DNA of 64,000 nucleotides, from assembly GCA_047967505.1 (NCBI GenBank), contig CM106538.1. One strand, given 5' to 3'. This document shows, in pieces, positions 11,082 to 22,366 of this stretch. The stretch comes from Dipteris shenzhenensis. Lineage: Eukaryota > Polypodiophyta > Polypodiopsida > Gleicheniales. Under the pieces are notes generated by a model. That model did not search any database, had not been told where the DNA came from, and saw only the letters and a list, made by a program, of their open reading frames with translations. Position 1 is the stretch's first letter. Each line of letters begins with the position of its first letter. Both the position numbers and the translations under genes were made by a program.

Positions 11082-11612
11082 AGAGACTCGTACCCACTAC
11101 CCTAAATGCAACGTAGGTGGTGAGAGTGTGAAGGCATTCCTTGATGATGGTCAACTCCACCTAGGAAATTGTAGCCCTTCTTTCTTGGTATTTTAGTCCT
11201 TGTTGCAGTAAATATAAATCAGGAAAAAAGTACAATTTATTAAGTGAAAATTGAGCAAAAGAGATTACAATATACATCTACATCCAATAACAGGTTATAT
11301 ACAAATTATCAACTTATATCGAGCAAACATTAAACAAAGGATCTTCCATTTATTAAACTCGACATTTGTTGAGAGCCTTAAAGGCCAAAAGATTACAAGT
11401 AGTGGCCATAACCATTCAAATATATAAGTTAACAATAGTGCATACTGAGAGCCTCAAATTGAACAAAAAGAGATTATAAATGCCTTAGAGACCAAAACAT
11501 TACATCGAGTGAGCAAAAATATCATTGAGATCCCAAAAGATTACATCCAACCATTGCTAAGAGCCTCGTCTGAGCAAGATGGAATTTGTACAACTCAATT
11601 TTTTGCCAATCT

Positions 11613-11710
11613 AATTAGCATTCAGTCGGTTTATCAGGCTATAATAACAATAGTTTAGAATAGGAAATATTACAGTTATTACAACCTGATGAACCGACTC
11701 AATGCTAATC
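11613..11710. repeat. Foldback (MITE-like) element
   Basis: The 38-bp arms (ATTAGCATTCAGTCGG... and its inverse ending CCGACTCAATGCTAAT) match at about nine of ten positions around a loop of about 22 bp. No clear target duplication is visible. Confidence 0.6.
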
Positions 11711-11755
11711 TGATGTCCTATTTGGATCTTGCCTTTCTTCAATTGACTATAATAA

Positions 11756-11901
11756 CAATGACTTTGCATGAGGGGCCATCTAGTTCACAAGCCCAGATTA
11801 TCATTGAATAGAAATCAGATTGTAAGTACAATGACTTTTCATGAGGGACCATCTAATTCACATGCTTAGATTAGCATTAAGTTGGAGATAGACTGTAAGA
11901 A
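11756..11901. repeat. 73-bp tandem duplication
   Basis: Two copies begin CAATGACTTTGCATGAGG at 11,756 and CAATGACTTTTCATGAGG at 11,829 and run in parallel with moderate divergence. Confidence 0.7.
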
Positions 11902-11979
11902 CATATCAGACTGTTAGTCTTTTTTGATGACCGAGAAACCATCTAATCGCACGTCATGAGCAACCACTAATTTCACCTC

Positions 11980-12365
11980 ATGGCTAGATGATGATGTATA
12001 TGACCGGCCTATGCTAGGCTAGGAAACCAACAAAGATGGGTGTATGTGCCACCACTCCTCCCCCCTCATCCCATTGAATTATTATGATCTTGGCTCCGAG
12101 GACTGAGAAATTATCCCTTGGCAATCATATAATTGCTTGTCATGGCTAGACGATGATGTAAATGATTGCCTAGGCTAGGCTAGGCTACCAGCAAGCTGGG
12201 TGCATGTGCCACCGCTCCTCCCCCCTCATCCCATTGAATTATCATGATCTTGGCTCCGATGACCAAGAAATTCTAGCATGGCATCTATCTAATCACACTC
12301 CATGGTTACATGATGATGTAGATGATTGCCTACGCTAGGCTAGGCTATTAGCAAAATCTAGCGGG
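11980..12365. repeat. 160-bp tandem repeat, about 2.4 copies
   Basis: Units start CATGG(C/T)TA at 11,980, 12,141 and 12,301. Each has GATGATGTA then a CTAGGCTAGG word. The first two also share a CTCCTCCCCCCTCATCCC block. The third copy is cut near 12,365 where LTR-like sequence begins. Confidence 0.85.
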
Positions 12366-12370
12366 TGGAT

Positions 12371-12641
12371 TGTGTGCTCTTATAGTGATAGGCACCCAGA
12401 GTCGCACAAAATGACATAAGAAACGAAGGGGAAAAGAGTGGGAGGGCAGAAAGTCTTGTGGGGGTTAAAGGTCACTGTGCCTTAACCCCAGTTATGTACA
12501 ATACTCAAACACATATATAAATGAATGAAAAAGAAGATTAGGGTGGTTCTGCACCCACCAAACTTGTGTGGTTCTCTGTCTCTCTCTCTCCTTCTTCCGT
12601 TCTTGCTTCCGTTGAGAGCACTCTCAACTGGTATCAGAGCC
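12371..12641 (+). mobile_element. LTR fragment with primer-binding site (copia type)
   Basis: TGGTATCAGAGCC at 12,629-12,641 is the standard plant primer-binding site for initiator Met-tRNA. The sequence just before ends ...GAGAGCACTCTCA, as LTR ends do, and CATATATAAATG near 12,510 could be the LTR TATA box. The left LTR edge at 12,371 is a guess. No second LTR and no gag or pol follow, so only the 5' end of the element remains. Confidence 0.55.
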
Positions 12642-13634
12642 CGGGTGATCTAGCTGAGCATGCGTGAATGCTTGGAAGCTCAGCAACTCTGTGGGAGGAA
12701 GGAGAAGCTCTGTGGGAAGCTTTGTGGGTGACTTTACTTGCATCCGAGTGTGCAGAGACCTTGGCGAAACCTTTGGAAAAGTCACTTTGGCTTTGCGAAG
12801 TGGTTTTGAGAGCCTGTTAAGTGGTTTCAAAGAAAAAGTCGTTTTTTGAGCTTTTCCCTGTTCCGTTCGATGACAGAGACACTGTATTGACTTGTAGAGG
12901 CAACTATTGCTTGCTTTTGGTGTCCACATTACTTCAGGAGCTTGGAAACACCTTCATTCTTGAATCCGGGATCATTTCATTGGATTTCTGGCTCTCTGTG
13001 TCAGTTTCTGCGTTTTTTGCCCGGGTGTTGGAACTCAAGTTTGGAGCAACCATTTGTAGATTTGTCAGTTCCGATGGACTCAGGAGGTCCTAAAACTGCT
13101 ATGTTGCTCATCATTCGCACTCCGATGGAGTTTACAAACAGCTCTGTTTCCAAAAACATTTTTCAGTCCGTGTGTTGGACCCAGTGATTGAGACCACGGT
13201 TTCCAAAACCGTCTGTCCCATTGCGTTCCGGATGCCCAAAAACCCCTACCTGTCAGTTCTTGTGCAATTCGGTGGAGGATTTTTAGAGTTATAGATCTCT
13301 GTGTATTCGATTTCGTCTCTCTGTTATGCATTTTTCATTCTAAGGTTTTGAAACCTTAGATTTATGCCACATGGCAGTGGATAACTGTTGACTCCCATTT
13401 CTCACTCATCGGTTGGGATTTTGGAGTTCTGGCAGAAGAGAGATACTTGCAGATTTTCTTGCTGAGTCCGATTATGCAATGGCGCCCATGTTTTGAGGCA
13501 TCTCAGGTTCTATTTTCAGTAGCGCTCATTACCGTGGGACTATGATTTCTTGAGCATACCTTATGTAGATCACTCTGGTTGCAGTTTGAGCAGTGTGCGC
13601 TCATTCGTGGTATGCATTGGGTTGCAGTGGATGA
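12642..13634. other. Leader of the LTR fragment and unassigned DNA
   Basis: After the primer-binding site about 1 kb of GC-balanced sequence has only short frames (12,821-13,093; 12,942-13,187) without recognisable domains. It is probably untranslated leader of the lost element, ending at the palindromic array. Confidence 0.4.
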
Positions 13635-16600
13635 TTTATAGCATGCATGAGCATGAGCTTATGCTTAAGTTTCCCCCTTCTTTATGCTTCTATTTCCGCA
13701 TAAGCTTATGCTTATGCATGACCTTATGCGGAAATAGAGAATGAGAGAAGCATAAGCTCATGCTTATGCTTCTCTCATTCTCTATTTCCGCATAAGCTCA
13801 TGCTTATGCATGAGCTTATGTGGAAATCGAGAATGAGAGAAGCTTATGCAGAAACTCATTCTCTATTTCCGCATAAACTTATTCTCTATTTCCGCATGAG
13901 CATAAGCATGAGCTTATGCTTATGCTTATGCTTATGCATAAGCATAAGCATAAGCTCATGCTTATGCTCATGCATGAGCATGAGCTTATGCTTAAGTTTC
14001 CGCATAAGCTTATGCTTATGCATGAGCTTATGCGAAAATAGAGAATGAGAGAAGCTTATGCAGAAACTCATTCTCTATTTCCGCATAAGCTCCTTCTCTA
14101 TTTCCGCATGAGCATAAGCATGAGCTTATGCTTATGCTTATGCTTAAGAATAAGCATAAGCATAAGCTTATGCTTATGCTCACTGCTTAAGTTTCTACAT
14201 AAGCTCATGCTTATGCATGAGCTTATGCGGAAATAGAGAATGAGAGAAGCTTATGCGGAAACTCATTCTCTATTTCCGCATAAGCTCCTTCTCTATTTCC
14301 GCATGAGCATAAGCATGAGCTTATGCTTATGCTTATGCTTATGCTTAAGCATAAGCATAATCTTATGCTTATGCTCATGCATGAGCATGAGCTTATGCTT
14401 AAGTTTCCGCATAAGCTCATGCTTATGCATGAGCTTATGCAGAAATAGAGAATGAGAGACGCTTATGCGGAAACTTATTCTCTATTTTCGCATAAGCTCC
14501 TTCTCTATTTCCGCATGAGCTTATGCTTAAGTTTCTGCATAAGCTCATGCTTATGCATGAGCTTATGCGGAAATAGAGAATGAGAGAAGCTTATGTGGAA
14601 ACTCATTCTCTATTTCCGCATAAGCTCCTTCTCTTTTTCCGCATGAGCATAAGCTCATGCTTATGCTCATGCATGAGCATGAGCTTATGCTTAAGTTTCT
14701 GCATAAGCTTATGCTTATGCATGAGCTTATGCAGAAATAGAGAATGAGAGAAGCTTATGCGGAAACTCATTCTCTATTTCCGCATAAGCTCCTTCTCTAT
14801 TCTCGCATGACCATAAGCATGAGCTTATGCTCATGCATGAGCTTATGTGGAAATAGAGAATGAGAGAAGCTTATGCGGAAACTCATTCTCTATTTTCGCA
14901 TAAGCTCCTTCTCTTTTTCCGCATGAGCATAAGCTCATGCTTATGCTCATGCATGAGCATGAGCTTATACTTAAGTTTCTGCATAAGCTCATGCTTATGC
15001 ATGAGCTTATGCGGAAATAGAGAATGAGAGAAGCTTATGTGGAAACTCATTCTCTATTTCTGCATAAGCTCCTTCTCTTTTTCCGCATGAGCATAAGCAT
15101 GAGCTTATGCTCATGCATGAGAATGAGCTTATGCTTAAGTTTCCGCATAAGCTCATGCTTATGCATGAGCTTATGCGAAAATAGAGAATGAGAGAAGCTT
15201 ATGCGGAAACTCATTCTCTATTTCCGCATAAGCTCCTTCTCTATTTTCGCATGAGCATAAGCTCATGCTTATGCTCATGCATGAGCTTATGCAGAAATAG
15301 AGAATGAGAGAAGCTTATGCGGAAATAGAGAATGAGAGAAGCTTATGCTTATGCTTAAGCATAAGCATAAGCATAAGCTCATGCTTATGCTCATGCATGA
15401 GCTTATGCGGAAATAGAGAATGAGTTTCCGCATATGCGGAAATAGAGAATGAGAGAAGCTTATGCGGAAACTCATTCTCTATTTCCGCATAAGCTCCTTC
15501 TCTTTTTCCGCATGAGCATAAGCATGAGCTTATGCTTAAGCATAAGCATAAGCATAAGCTCATGCTTATGCTCATGCATGAGCATGAGCTTATGCTTAAG
15601 TTTCCGCATAAGCTCATGCTTATGCATGAGCTTATGCGGAAATAGAGAATGAGAGAAGCTTATGCGGAAACTCATTCTCTATTTCCGCATAAGCTTCTTC
15701 TCTTTTTCCGCATGAGCATAAGCATGTGCTTATGCTTATGCTTATGCTTAAGCATAAGCATAAGCATAAGCTCATGCTTATGCTCATGCATGAGCATGAG
15801 CTTATGCTTAAGTTTCTGCATACGCTTATGCTTATGCATGTGCAGAAATAGAGAATGATCGAAGCTTATGCGGAAACTCATTCTCTATTTCTGCGTAAGC
15901 TCCTTCTCTTTTTCCACATGAGCATAAGCATGAGCTTATGCTTCTATTTCCGCATAAGCTTATGCTTATGCATGAGCTTATGCGGAAATAGAGAATGAGA
16001 GAAGCATAAGCTCATGCTCATGCTTATGCTTCTCTCATTCTCTATTTTTGCATAAGCTCATGCTTATGCATGAGCTTATGCGAAAATAGAGAATGAGAGA
16101 AGCTTATGCGGAAACTCATTCTCTATTTCCGCATGAGCATAAGCATGAGCTTATGCTTAAGTTTCCGCATAAGCTCATGCTTATGCATGAGCTTATGCGG
16201 AAATAGAGAATGAGAGAAGCTTATGCGGAAACTCATTCTCTATTTCCGCATAAGCTCCTTCTTTATTTCCGAATGAGCATAAGCATGAGCTTATGCTTAA
16301 GTTTCCGCATAAGCTTATGCAGAAATAGAGAATGAGAGAAGCATAAGCTCATTCTCTATTTTGGCATAAGCTCCTTCTCTATTTCCGCATGAGCATAAGC
16401 ATGAGCTTATGCTCATGCATGAGCATGAGCTTATGCTCATGCATGAGCATGAGCTTATGCTTTAGTTTCCGCATAAGCTTATGCTTATGCATGAGCTTAT
16501 GTGGAAATAGAGAATGAGAGAAGCTTATGCTTCTCTCATTCTCTATTTTCGCATAAGCTCATTCTCTATTTCCCACTCTATTTCCCCCTTCTCTCATTTC

Positions 16601-17240
16601 CCCCTTCTCTCCTTCTCTATTTCCGCATAAGCTCATGCTTATGCTTATGCGGAAATAGAGAAGGAGAGAAGCATAATAGAGAATGAGAGAAGCATAAGCT
16701 TATGCTTATGCTTCTCTCATTCTCTATTATGCTTCTCTCCTTCTCTATTTCCGCATAAGCATAAGCATGAGCTTATGTGCTCTCATTCTCTATTTCCACA
16801 TAAGCTCATTCTCTATTTCCGCATAAGCTTATGCTTATACTTCTCTCATTCCCCCTCATCTCTTTCCCCCTTCTCTCATTCGCATAAGCTTTCCCCCTTC
16901 TCTATTTTCGCACAAGCTTTCTCTTATGCATGAGCTTATGCGGAAATAGAGAATGAGAGAAGCTTCTCTCATTCTCTATTTCCACATAAGCTCATTCTCT
17001 ATTTCCGCATAAGCTTATGCATAAGCATGAGCTTATGCGGAAATAGAGAATGAGAGAAGCATAAGCATGAGCTTATGCTTCTCTCATTCTCTATTTCCGC
17101 ATAAGCTCATTCTCTATCTCCACATAAGCTTATGCTTATGCTTCTCTCATTCCCCCTCATCTCTTTCCCCTTCTCTATTTCCCCCTTCTCTCATTCTCTA
17201 TTTCCGCATAAGCATAAGCATGAGCTTATTCTCTCTAACT
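13635..17240. repeat. 3.6-kb array of nested palindromes (GCATAAGC/GCTTATGC)
   Basis: Built from short words: CGCATAAGCT, GCTTATGCATGAGCTTATGC, GCGGAAATAGAGAATGAGAG and its inverse CTCATTCTCTATTTCCGC. They combine into irregular higher-order units of about 115-215 bp, of which I count more than a dozen between 13.8 and 16.1 kb. Each unit contains its own inverse, so both strands look alike. Open frames across it translate the repeat and are not genes. It stands directly upstream of accessory gene copy B, as the 5.7-7.3 kb tract does for copy A. Confidence 0.9.
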
Positions 17241-17408
17241 CTTCTTCTCTATTTCCCTTTTCTTCCTCTTCTCTTTCCTTTCCCTCTTCTTTCCTTTCCA
17301 TCTTCTTTCCCTCTTTCCTTTCCCTCTTCTTTCTTCTCGCCTATGCCTATGCCTATGCTTATGTTTGTTTTTTTGTTTTCTGTTTTCGTGTTTGTGTCTA
17401 TGTTAGAC

Positions 17409-18962
17409 ATGGGATCATGTCGCTCATCCGACGAGTACGGACAGCCTCGCAAGAGGAGAGCTCACAATCTATATGCTCCAGAGGACTTTGATTCCTCTCA
17501 AGCGACTACCTCGAGGACTACCCCTGGTCCGACTCCTCATGGACCTAGCACTACGACTACCCCTGGTCCGACTCCTCTTCCACGTAGCACTACGACTACC
17601 CCTCGGGGAACTCCTTTGCTAGCCGCGCATGGCTTTATCAGGAGTCCCGATGAGTTTGTAGCGTAGATGAGCGATGAGGAAGTAGCGAGATTCTTCTCTC
17701 TGCTCTCTCAAAGGATCTCAGCAATTCCTTCCCATACACCGACGGGTGGACGTACTACCCAACCATCCCCTTGTGCCCCTTCGACCACGGGATCATCACC
17801 TGCGCATGCCTCTCGCAAGGGAAGGAAGAGTAGGATGGGCGGCTCATGTGGTGCTGACTCAGGAGATGTAGACGAGTCAGCACACTCATGCTCCTTTAGG
17901 TCTCCACTTGGTCCGGAGACACAGTATCTCAATCAGGTCCCTTTCCCTCTCCTACTCCACTGCTACTCCTCGCTCCGGAAGTGCTCGCGCAGCTTCCACT
18001 CCTTCAGACTCTGCTACCGTCAATCCCCCTTACTCATCAGGGGATCTCTCCTATCAAATCACATTTGCCGGAGAGATAATAGAAGATAAAAAGGGCAAAG
18101 CAGTGATGGCCACCATGAGGAGGTTGATGAGTCATCACTTCAAGAGCGGCATAAATACCGATTGGCAGTATCAAGATGCCCAAAAGAAGCAGGTGGTGAT
18201 CGATGAGTTAAAACAAAGATACCCTAATCCACCAAATGTGGAGTTTATTTGACGATTATATGCGAGAGCGCATGGGTTTGGTCCTGAAGCATCGTAGATC
18301 AACCTTGAGTACTTCCATTATAAAGGGGTTGGCTAAACCCAGCTGGGCAAACAAAGCTGATTGGAAGTACTTCAAGAAGCAACATAGGGACCATCCCAAA
18401 ATGTTCGAGGGTCAGAGGAGGGTTGCGAAGAGATGGCTGGATGTCGTAGGTACTTCGCACTTTGGTGCAGGCAGACGGTATACGTTGGAGGCAACCGTGG
18501 TAAGTCTACTTCTTCTCATTTAATGTATTGTTCTATTTGTTTTACTTACATATTACATGCACTTTAGCTAACTCTAACTCTCGTAAATTGGATCCACAGC
18601 AAGCTGCGATGGGTCATCTTCCTACAGATGCAGAGACACGACGTACATTTTGGATAGGAACAAAGCCGTGGTTCATTGAGCAAGAGGCAGTGGGAGCGAC
18701 AGTCGATTGGGCTGAGGTGGCTGCTCGTACGGTATAAGTTTACTCCTACTTGTAATCTCACTTTTTAATTTAAGTTCCAATCTAATTTTCGATTTATATG
18801 GTTCACTCTTAGGGTCAAAGCTCAAGCGTCCCATCATTGGAGGCAAGCAATCAGCAGGGCCAAGGATCCGACGCAGGTGGCGAGGATGAGGGAGAAGACA
18901 CAGGTGTCGAGGACCAAGGAATAGGCCAACAAGATGAAGATGATTTGGATTCGGATGAGTAG
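17409..18962 (+). pseudogene. CACTA accessory transposase (Transposase_24-like), copy B
   Basis: Exon 1 17,409-18,499, exon 2 18,600-18,731 and exon 3 18,813-18,962, with GT...AG introns of 100 and 81 bp. The N-terminus is Thr/Pro-rich (TTTTPGPTP repeats). The core has GEIIEDKKGKAVMATMRRLM, DDYMRERMGLVLKH, and a C-terminal part (ADWKYFKKQ, EGQRRVAKRW, HFGAGRR) like the plant Ptta/En/Spm transposase domain. Exon 2 encodes 44 residues including MGHLPTDAETRR and KPWFIEQE; exon 3 is acidic. Compared with copy A, a Gln codon is TAG (17,664-17,666), and frames shift near 17,910-17,940 and near 18,230-18,250, so it cannot make a full protein. The best-preserved exons are 2 and 3. A DNA-binding partner of the transposase is inferred. 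Confidence 0.75.
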
Positions 18963-19158
18963 TGGTAGTAGCATTTTGTATATCCGCTCGTTTGAGCAAT
19001 TTTGTATCGCCCTTTCGATAGGATAATTTTGTTACAAACACTGTTGTATATGTCCGACATGTATATGCATTTGTTACTCATCATTTCACAAGAACAATTT
19101 TGTATCACCCTGCAAGCAAGGGAAATTTTGTTATAAAAAACTTTCTTTTGTAATTACA

Positions 19159-19232
19159 AAAAAAAAAAGGATTAGTGGGGCTAAACAGGGCCAAAAGGAA
19201 GCCCTGTTTAGCCCCACTAACCCTTTTTTTTT
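19159..19232. repeat. Subterminal hairpin, right copy
   Basis: A stem of about 23 bp with one mismatch (GATTAGTGGGGCTAAACAGG against its inverse) has a 9-base loop and is extended by an A-run on the left and a T-run on the right. It sits between gene B and the right palindrome array. Confidence 0.85.
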
Positions 19233-19245
19233 ACTTCTGTTAATC

Positions 19246-19364
19246 GTCGCTATATAGCGACGTTTACCAGTGTCGCTATATAGCGATGATTAACAGTGTC
19301 ACTATATAGCGACGTTTTTAGTGTCGCTATATAGCGACGTTTGCCAGTGTCGCTATATAGCGAT
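19246..19364. repeat. Right subterminal array of the 16-bp palindrome
   Basis: Five copies of GTCGCTATATAGCGAC or one-base variants start at 19,246, 19,272, 19,298, 19,323 and 19,349, so the spacing is 26, 26, 25 and 26 bp. Likely transposase or accessory-protein binding sites. Confidence 0.85.
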
Positions 19365-19427
19365 GCTTTATAACGATGGTCCTTTTCCGACGCTTTTAGC
19401 GACACTTATAGTGACATTTGCGCCCGT

Positions 19428-19493
19428 GAAAAAAAAAATTTAATGTAAAAAGCGTCGGTATTTCCATCGAAAAATGGCCTATGCCTTGTAGTG
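19428..19493 (-). repeat. CACTA right terminal inverted repeat
   Basis: Ends CCTATGCCTTGTAGTG, the exact inverse of the first 16 bases at 3,605. Similarity to the left end continues through the ACCGAC and TACATTAAA words. Confidence 0.85.
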
Positions 19494-22330
19494 AGTGCAA
19501 GGGCTCATCGATTGGTATTTTATTCACCGTGCAGTGTTGTATTACATCGTGCGGTATATTCAGCCTAAAACTGCACAGTGTTATGATACATCGAGTGATA
19601 TTTAGCCAATCAACCGCTGGTTATTAAAAACATTTTTTTAATGCATTTTGAATGTCCACAAGCGTTTTAAAATTAAAAAAACGTACTTTTCTTTTAAAAA
19701 ACGTACTAAAAATATCCTAGTGGATTGGTTTAGGACACTGTCACAATTTCAACCACTGGGCTGGTTTAGCCTGATAGTCTCAACTTCACATATTAGACAA
19801 TAACAAGCATATTACTTTTCATTTCTGAATTTCACTATTAGAAAATAACTTTCTCAATTATAAAATAATTATATATTACTTTTCATTTTTGAATTTCACA
19901 ATTTCAATCAATAAAATATGTTTGTATCTTGAACCAACAGTGGGCTCGTTTAGAACATTCACATAAGTCCAAGCCATCCCAGTCTAGAAATTAAGTGGTA
20001 TATGAACCGAATAGTAGGAAATTAAATTTAACTAATTTAAGTACCAAGAAACACAGTAATTTCAACCAATGTCTATTCAACCACGTTGGGTCAAGACAAT
20101 CACATAATTGGTGATTGAGCTAAAGCAGCCACGGTTGCATGATGTTTCAACCACTAGGATGGTTTAGTAAAATAACAATATATTGCCATTCTATTGCAAA
20201 ATATATTGCTGTTAATTTTTGCTCAACCACGCCACTGGGTTGGTCAACACCTAATGTCTATTTAGCCATGCTAGTTCAGGACATTCACATAACTGGTGTT
20301 TTAACTGAACCAGCCAATGGTTGCATGATGTTCCAACCAGGTGCTAGTTTAGAACAATCACATTTATTCCAAGCCTAGTTTAAGAAATGAAACAAGTAAA
20401 CTATCCCAAAGCTTAATCACAAACACCCACTAGACTGGTTTAGGCACCACTGACCTACGTTGTATCAAGCATGTGTATGATGTGCTCATCAAACACATTG
20501 TGTCTCATCTACTTTTAACATATGTCCTTTCTTTTGGGAGAAACTCTCATATTTTTGTGCCAAAACTTCATCACTCTAGCAATGACTCCTGCTGCACTTA
20601 GGCTATCTATCCCTTTCTTGTGTTCTATTGAAGCCCACAGACTTCTCGAATGGGCATGATCATGCATTGCTTCTACTCTATGTTTAACCACCGCTAGAGC
20701 CATGTGACACCTTTTGATTAACAACATCTTCGACATTGTGCACCTAAGCGATTTCTCCTTTGTTTCAATGGGACACCAACATAGCTAATGTCACTCTCTT
20801 TGCCACTAGTTGATCTAAGATGTGTAGCCCTTTCACTGTCTATAGACAATTTCTCAAGCTAGAGAGCATCACCTCTTGGGTGTGCATCTCCCAGGGTATT
20901 GGAAGGGTTGTTATTCTATGAACTTTAGGGTGCATGATAAAGCTTGTGAAGACTCAAGAATATTATTCAGTTGGATGGCTTGATGTTGTTGTCTAGAATG
21001 TTCCCACCAATTGTGACTCCACAACTCGTGTTCTTCACTTCGATGGAAACGAGGATGGCAATGATCAAATTCATGCCTCTACAAACTGCTTCCTAGTGCT
21101 ACTTTGCAAGGATTCTTCTTTCTTCTCATTGTGTCTCCCTTTGAAAATGTAAGTTTCTTCCGTTGCCATTTCGATACCATGTCATTGCTTTCCTCTTAGT
21201 TCCTTGTGCCTTGATTAGGCTTTTCATATTTCGTGTGATATCACAGCCTCTATCTGCTTCTCTTGCAAGCCATGGTGAGCTACATGTTGCAATTGATGCC
21301 ATGGCCATGAATAGTCCAAAATAGACCTTGGGGGATTCACCTCATAAAATTTTAGTGTACCACGTGCATTCAAAAGGAGGGCTATTTGAATTTAACTTTT
21401 TGGAAAATTTTAACAGGTTTACAATAACAGGAGGGGTTTTCTAATTCACATTTAGAAAAAAATCATTTAGTTCATAAGTAAAGAGTGGTGTTTTTATTGG
21501 GGCTAAAAATTTAGTTGAGGGTTTTTTTTAATACCCCTTGAATGCACGTGATACATAAGGTTTCTAGGTAGTGCATCCCGCGAGGAATAGACTAGAGAAG
21601 CGCCGGCTCCTGCACAAAATTCCTCCAACCAACTTCGCTCGGCCCCTGCTCGACAAGTTCTTGCGCATTGCTATGATCACAATTCCCAATGGCGAGCTGA
21701 GTTTGTATGTCGATTATGCTGCGAGTTGTAATTTTCTAGTACTTTTAATCCGAGTTGTAGGAGTCGCTCAAATCATCAGGTTGGAATACAAAAACAGGGA
21801 TTGCCTCTCTCAGCATTAACTGACGGGAAAGCCTCTACTGGTACATAAATTATTCTTTCATTGTGAATTGAATACTTTCGTAGAGCTTTTCTTCCTCTCG
21901 GATGGTAGCTCCTAATAGTTGCTTTGCCGAGTCGAACCACGTAGGCCATGTTTTTTGGTCTCGAAGCTCCCATTGTAGAGAAATGCTAGAATCGAGGCCA
22001 AGGATTGTGGCCTACATGTTCCTCACCTGCTGCAATGCAACATGCGGAGTACTCTGATCTTAGTCTTGTTTCAAAAATACTTTATGTTTTGTTATGTTCG
22101 AAAGAGAAATACATGATTTTCAATGATTTCCTTTAGATTATGATATGTTTTAGATGCTTCTTTCTTACGCATGCACATTCATGTACACATGCATTACTTT
22201 GACATACTTAGATTCGTACGAGTAAAAGTAATAATGCACAACATCCTTCATGTTGAAATGGCATATCTCCAATGCATAGCAAGTTATCATTTCTTGTGCG
22301 CACTAATCTATTCGTCATATACCATCCTAA
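19494..22330. other. Non-coding AT-rich spacer
   Basis: No supported gene. Frames at 20,515-20,736 and 21,571-21,819 have no recognisable domain. It contains a diverged direct repeat (20,064-20,352). The interrupted transposase that ends at 3,604 does not resume here. Confidence 0.55.
20064..20352. repeat. Diverged direct repeat, period about 186 bp
   Basis: Two units share AATGTCTATT, CAATCACATAA-like, GGTTGCATGATGTT and TAGTTTAG/TGGTTTAG words in the same order (about 20,068-20,170 and 20,254-20,352). Shorter echoes lie on both sides. Confidence 0.55.
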
Positions 22331-22366
22331 TGGGTTGTTGTGAGCATCCATCATGTAGGTCCATCT

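Larger units (their letters stand above)
3605..19493. mobile_element. Composite CACTA element (or two facing CACTA ends)
   Basis: The left end reads CACTACAAGGCATAGG and the right end is its exact inverse, with similarity continuing for about 66 bp. Just inside each end come palindrome arrays, a hairpin and one copy of the same accessory gene, in mirror image. The interior holds a transposase N-terminus, low-complexity tracts and foreign LTR pieces. CACTA elements normally make 3-bp target duplications, but the flanks here are ATG on the left and AGT on the right. The span is therefore either a rearranged composite or two elements that each lost one end. No intact TNPD remains inside. Confidence 0.6.

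Noticed and set aside
12629-12641. TGGTATCAGAGCC strings as possible tRNA genes
   Set aside because: They are primer-binding sites next to LTR ends. No cloverleaf or A/B boxes are present.
13800-15881. Repeated reading frames starting MREAYAETHSLF or MSFRISFSHSLF on both strands
   Set aside because: They translate the palindromic array. Both strands give similar frames, and their ends fall at repeat words.
13635-17240. CRISPR-like or satellite array
   Set aside because: Units are irregular, self-complementary and lack unique spacers, and the genome is eukaryotic. It is better described as a palindromic transposon-internal repeat.
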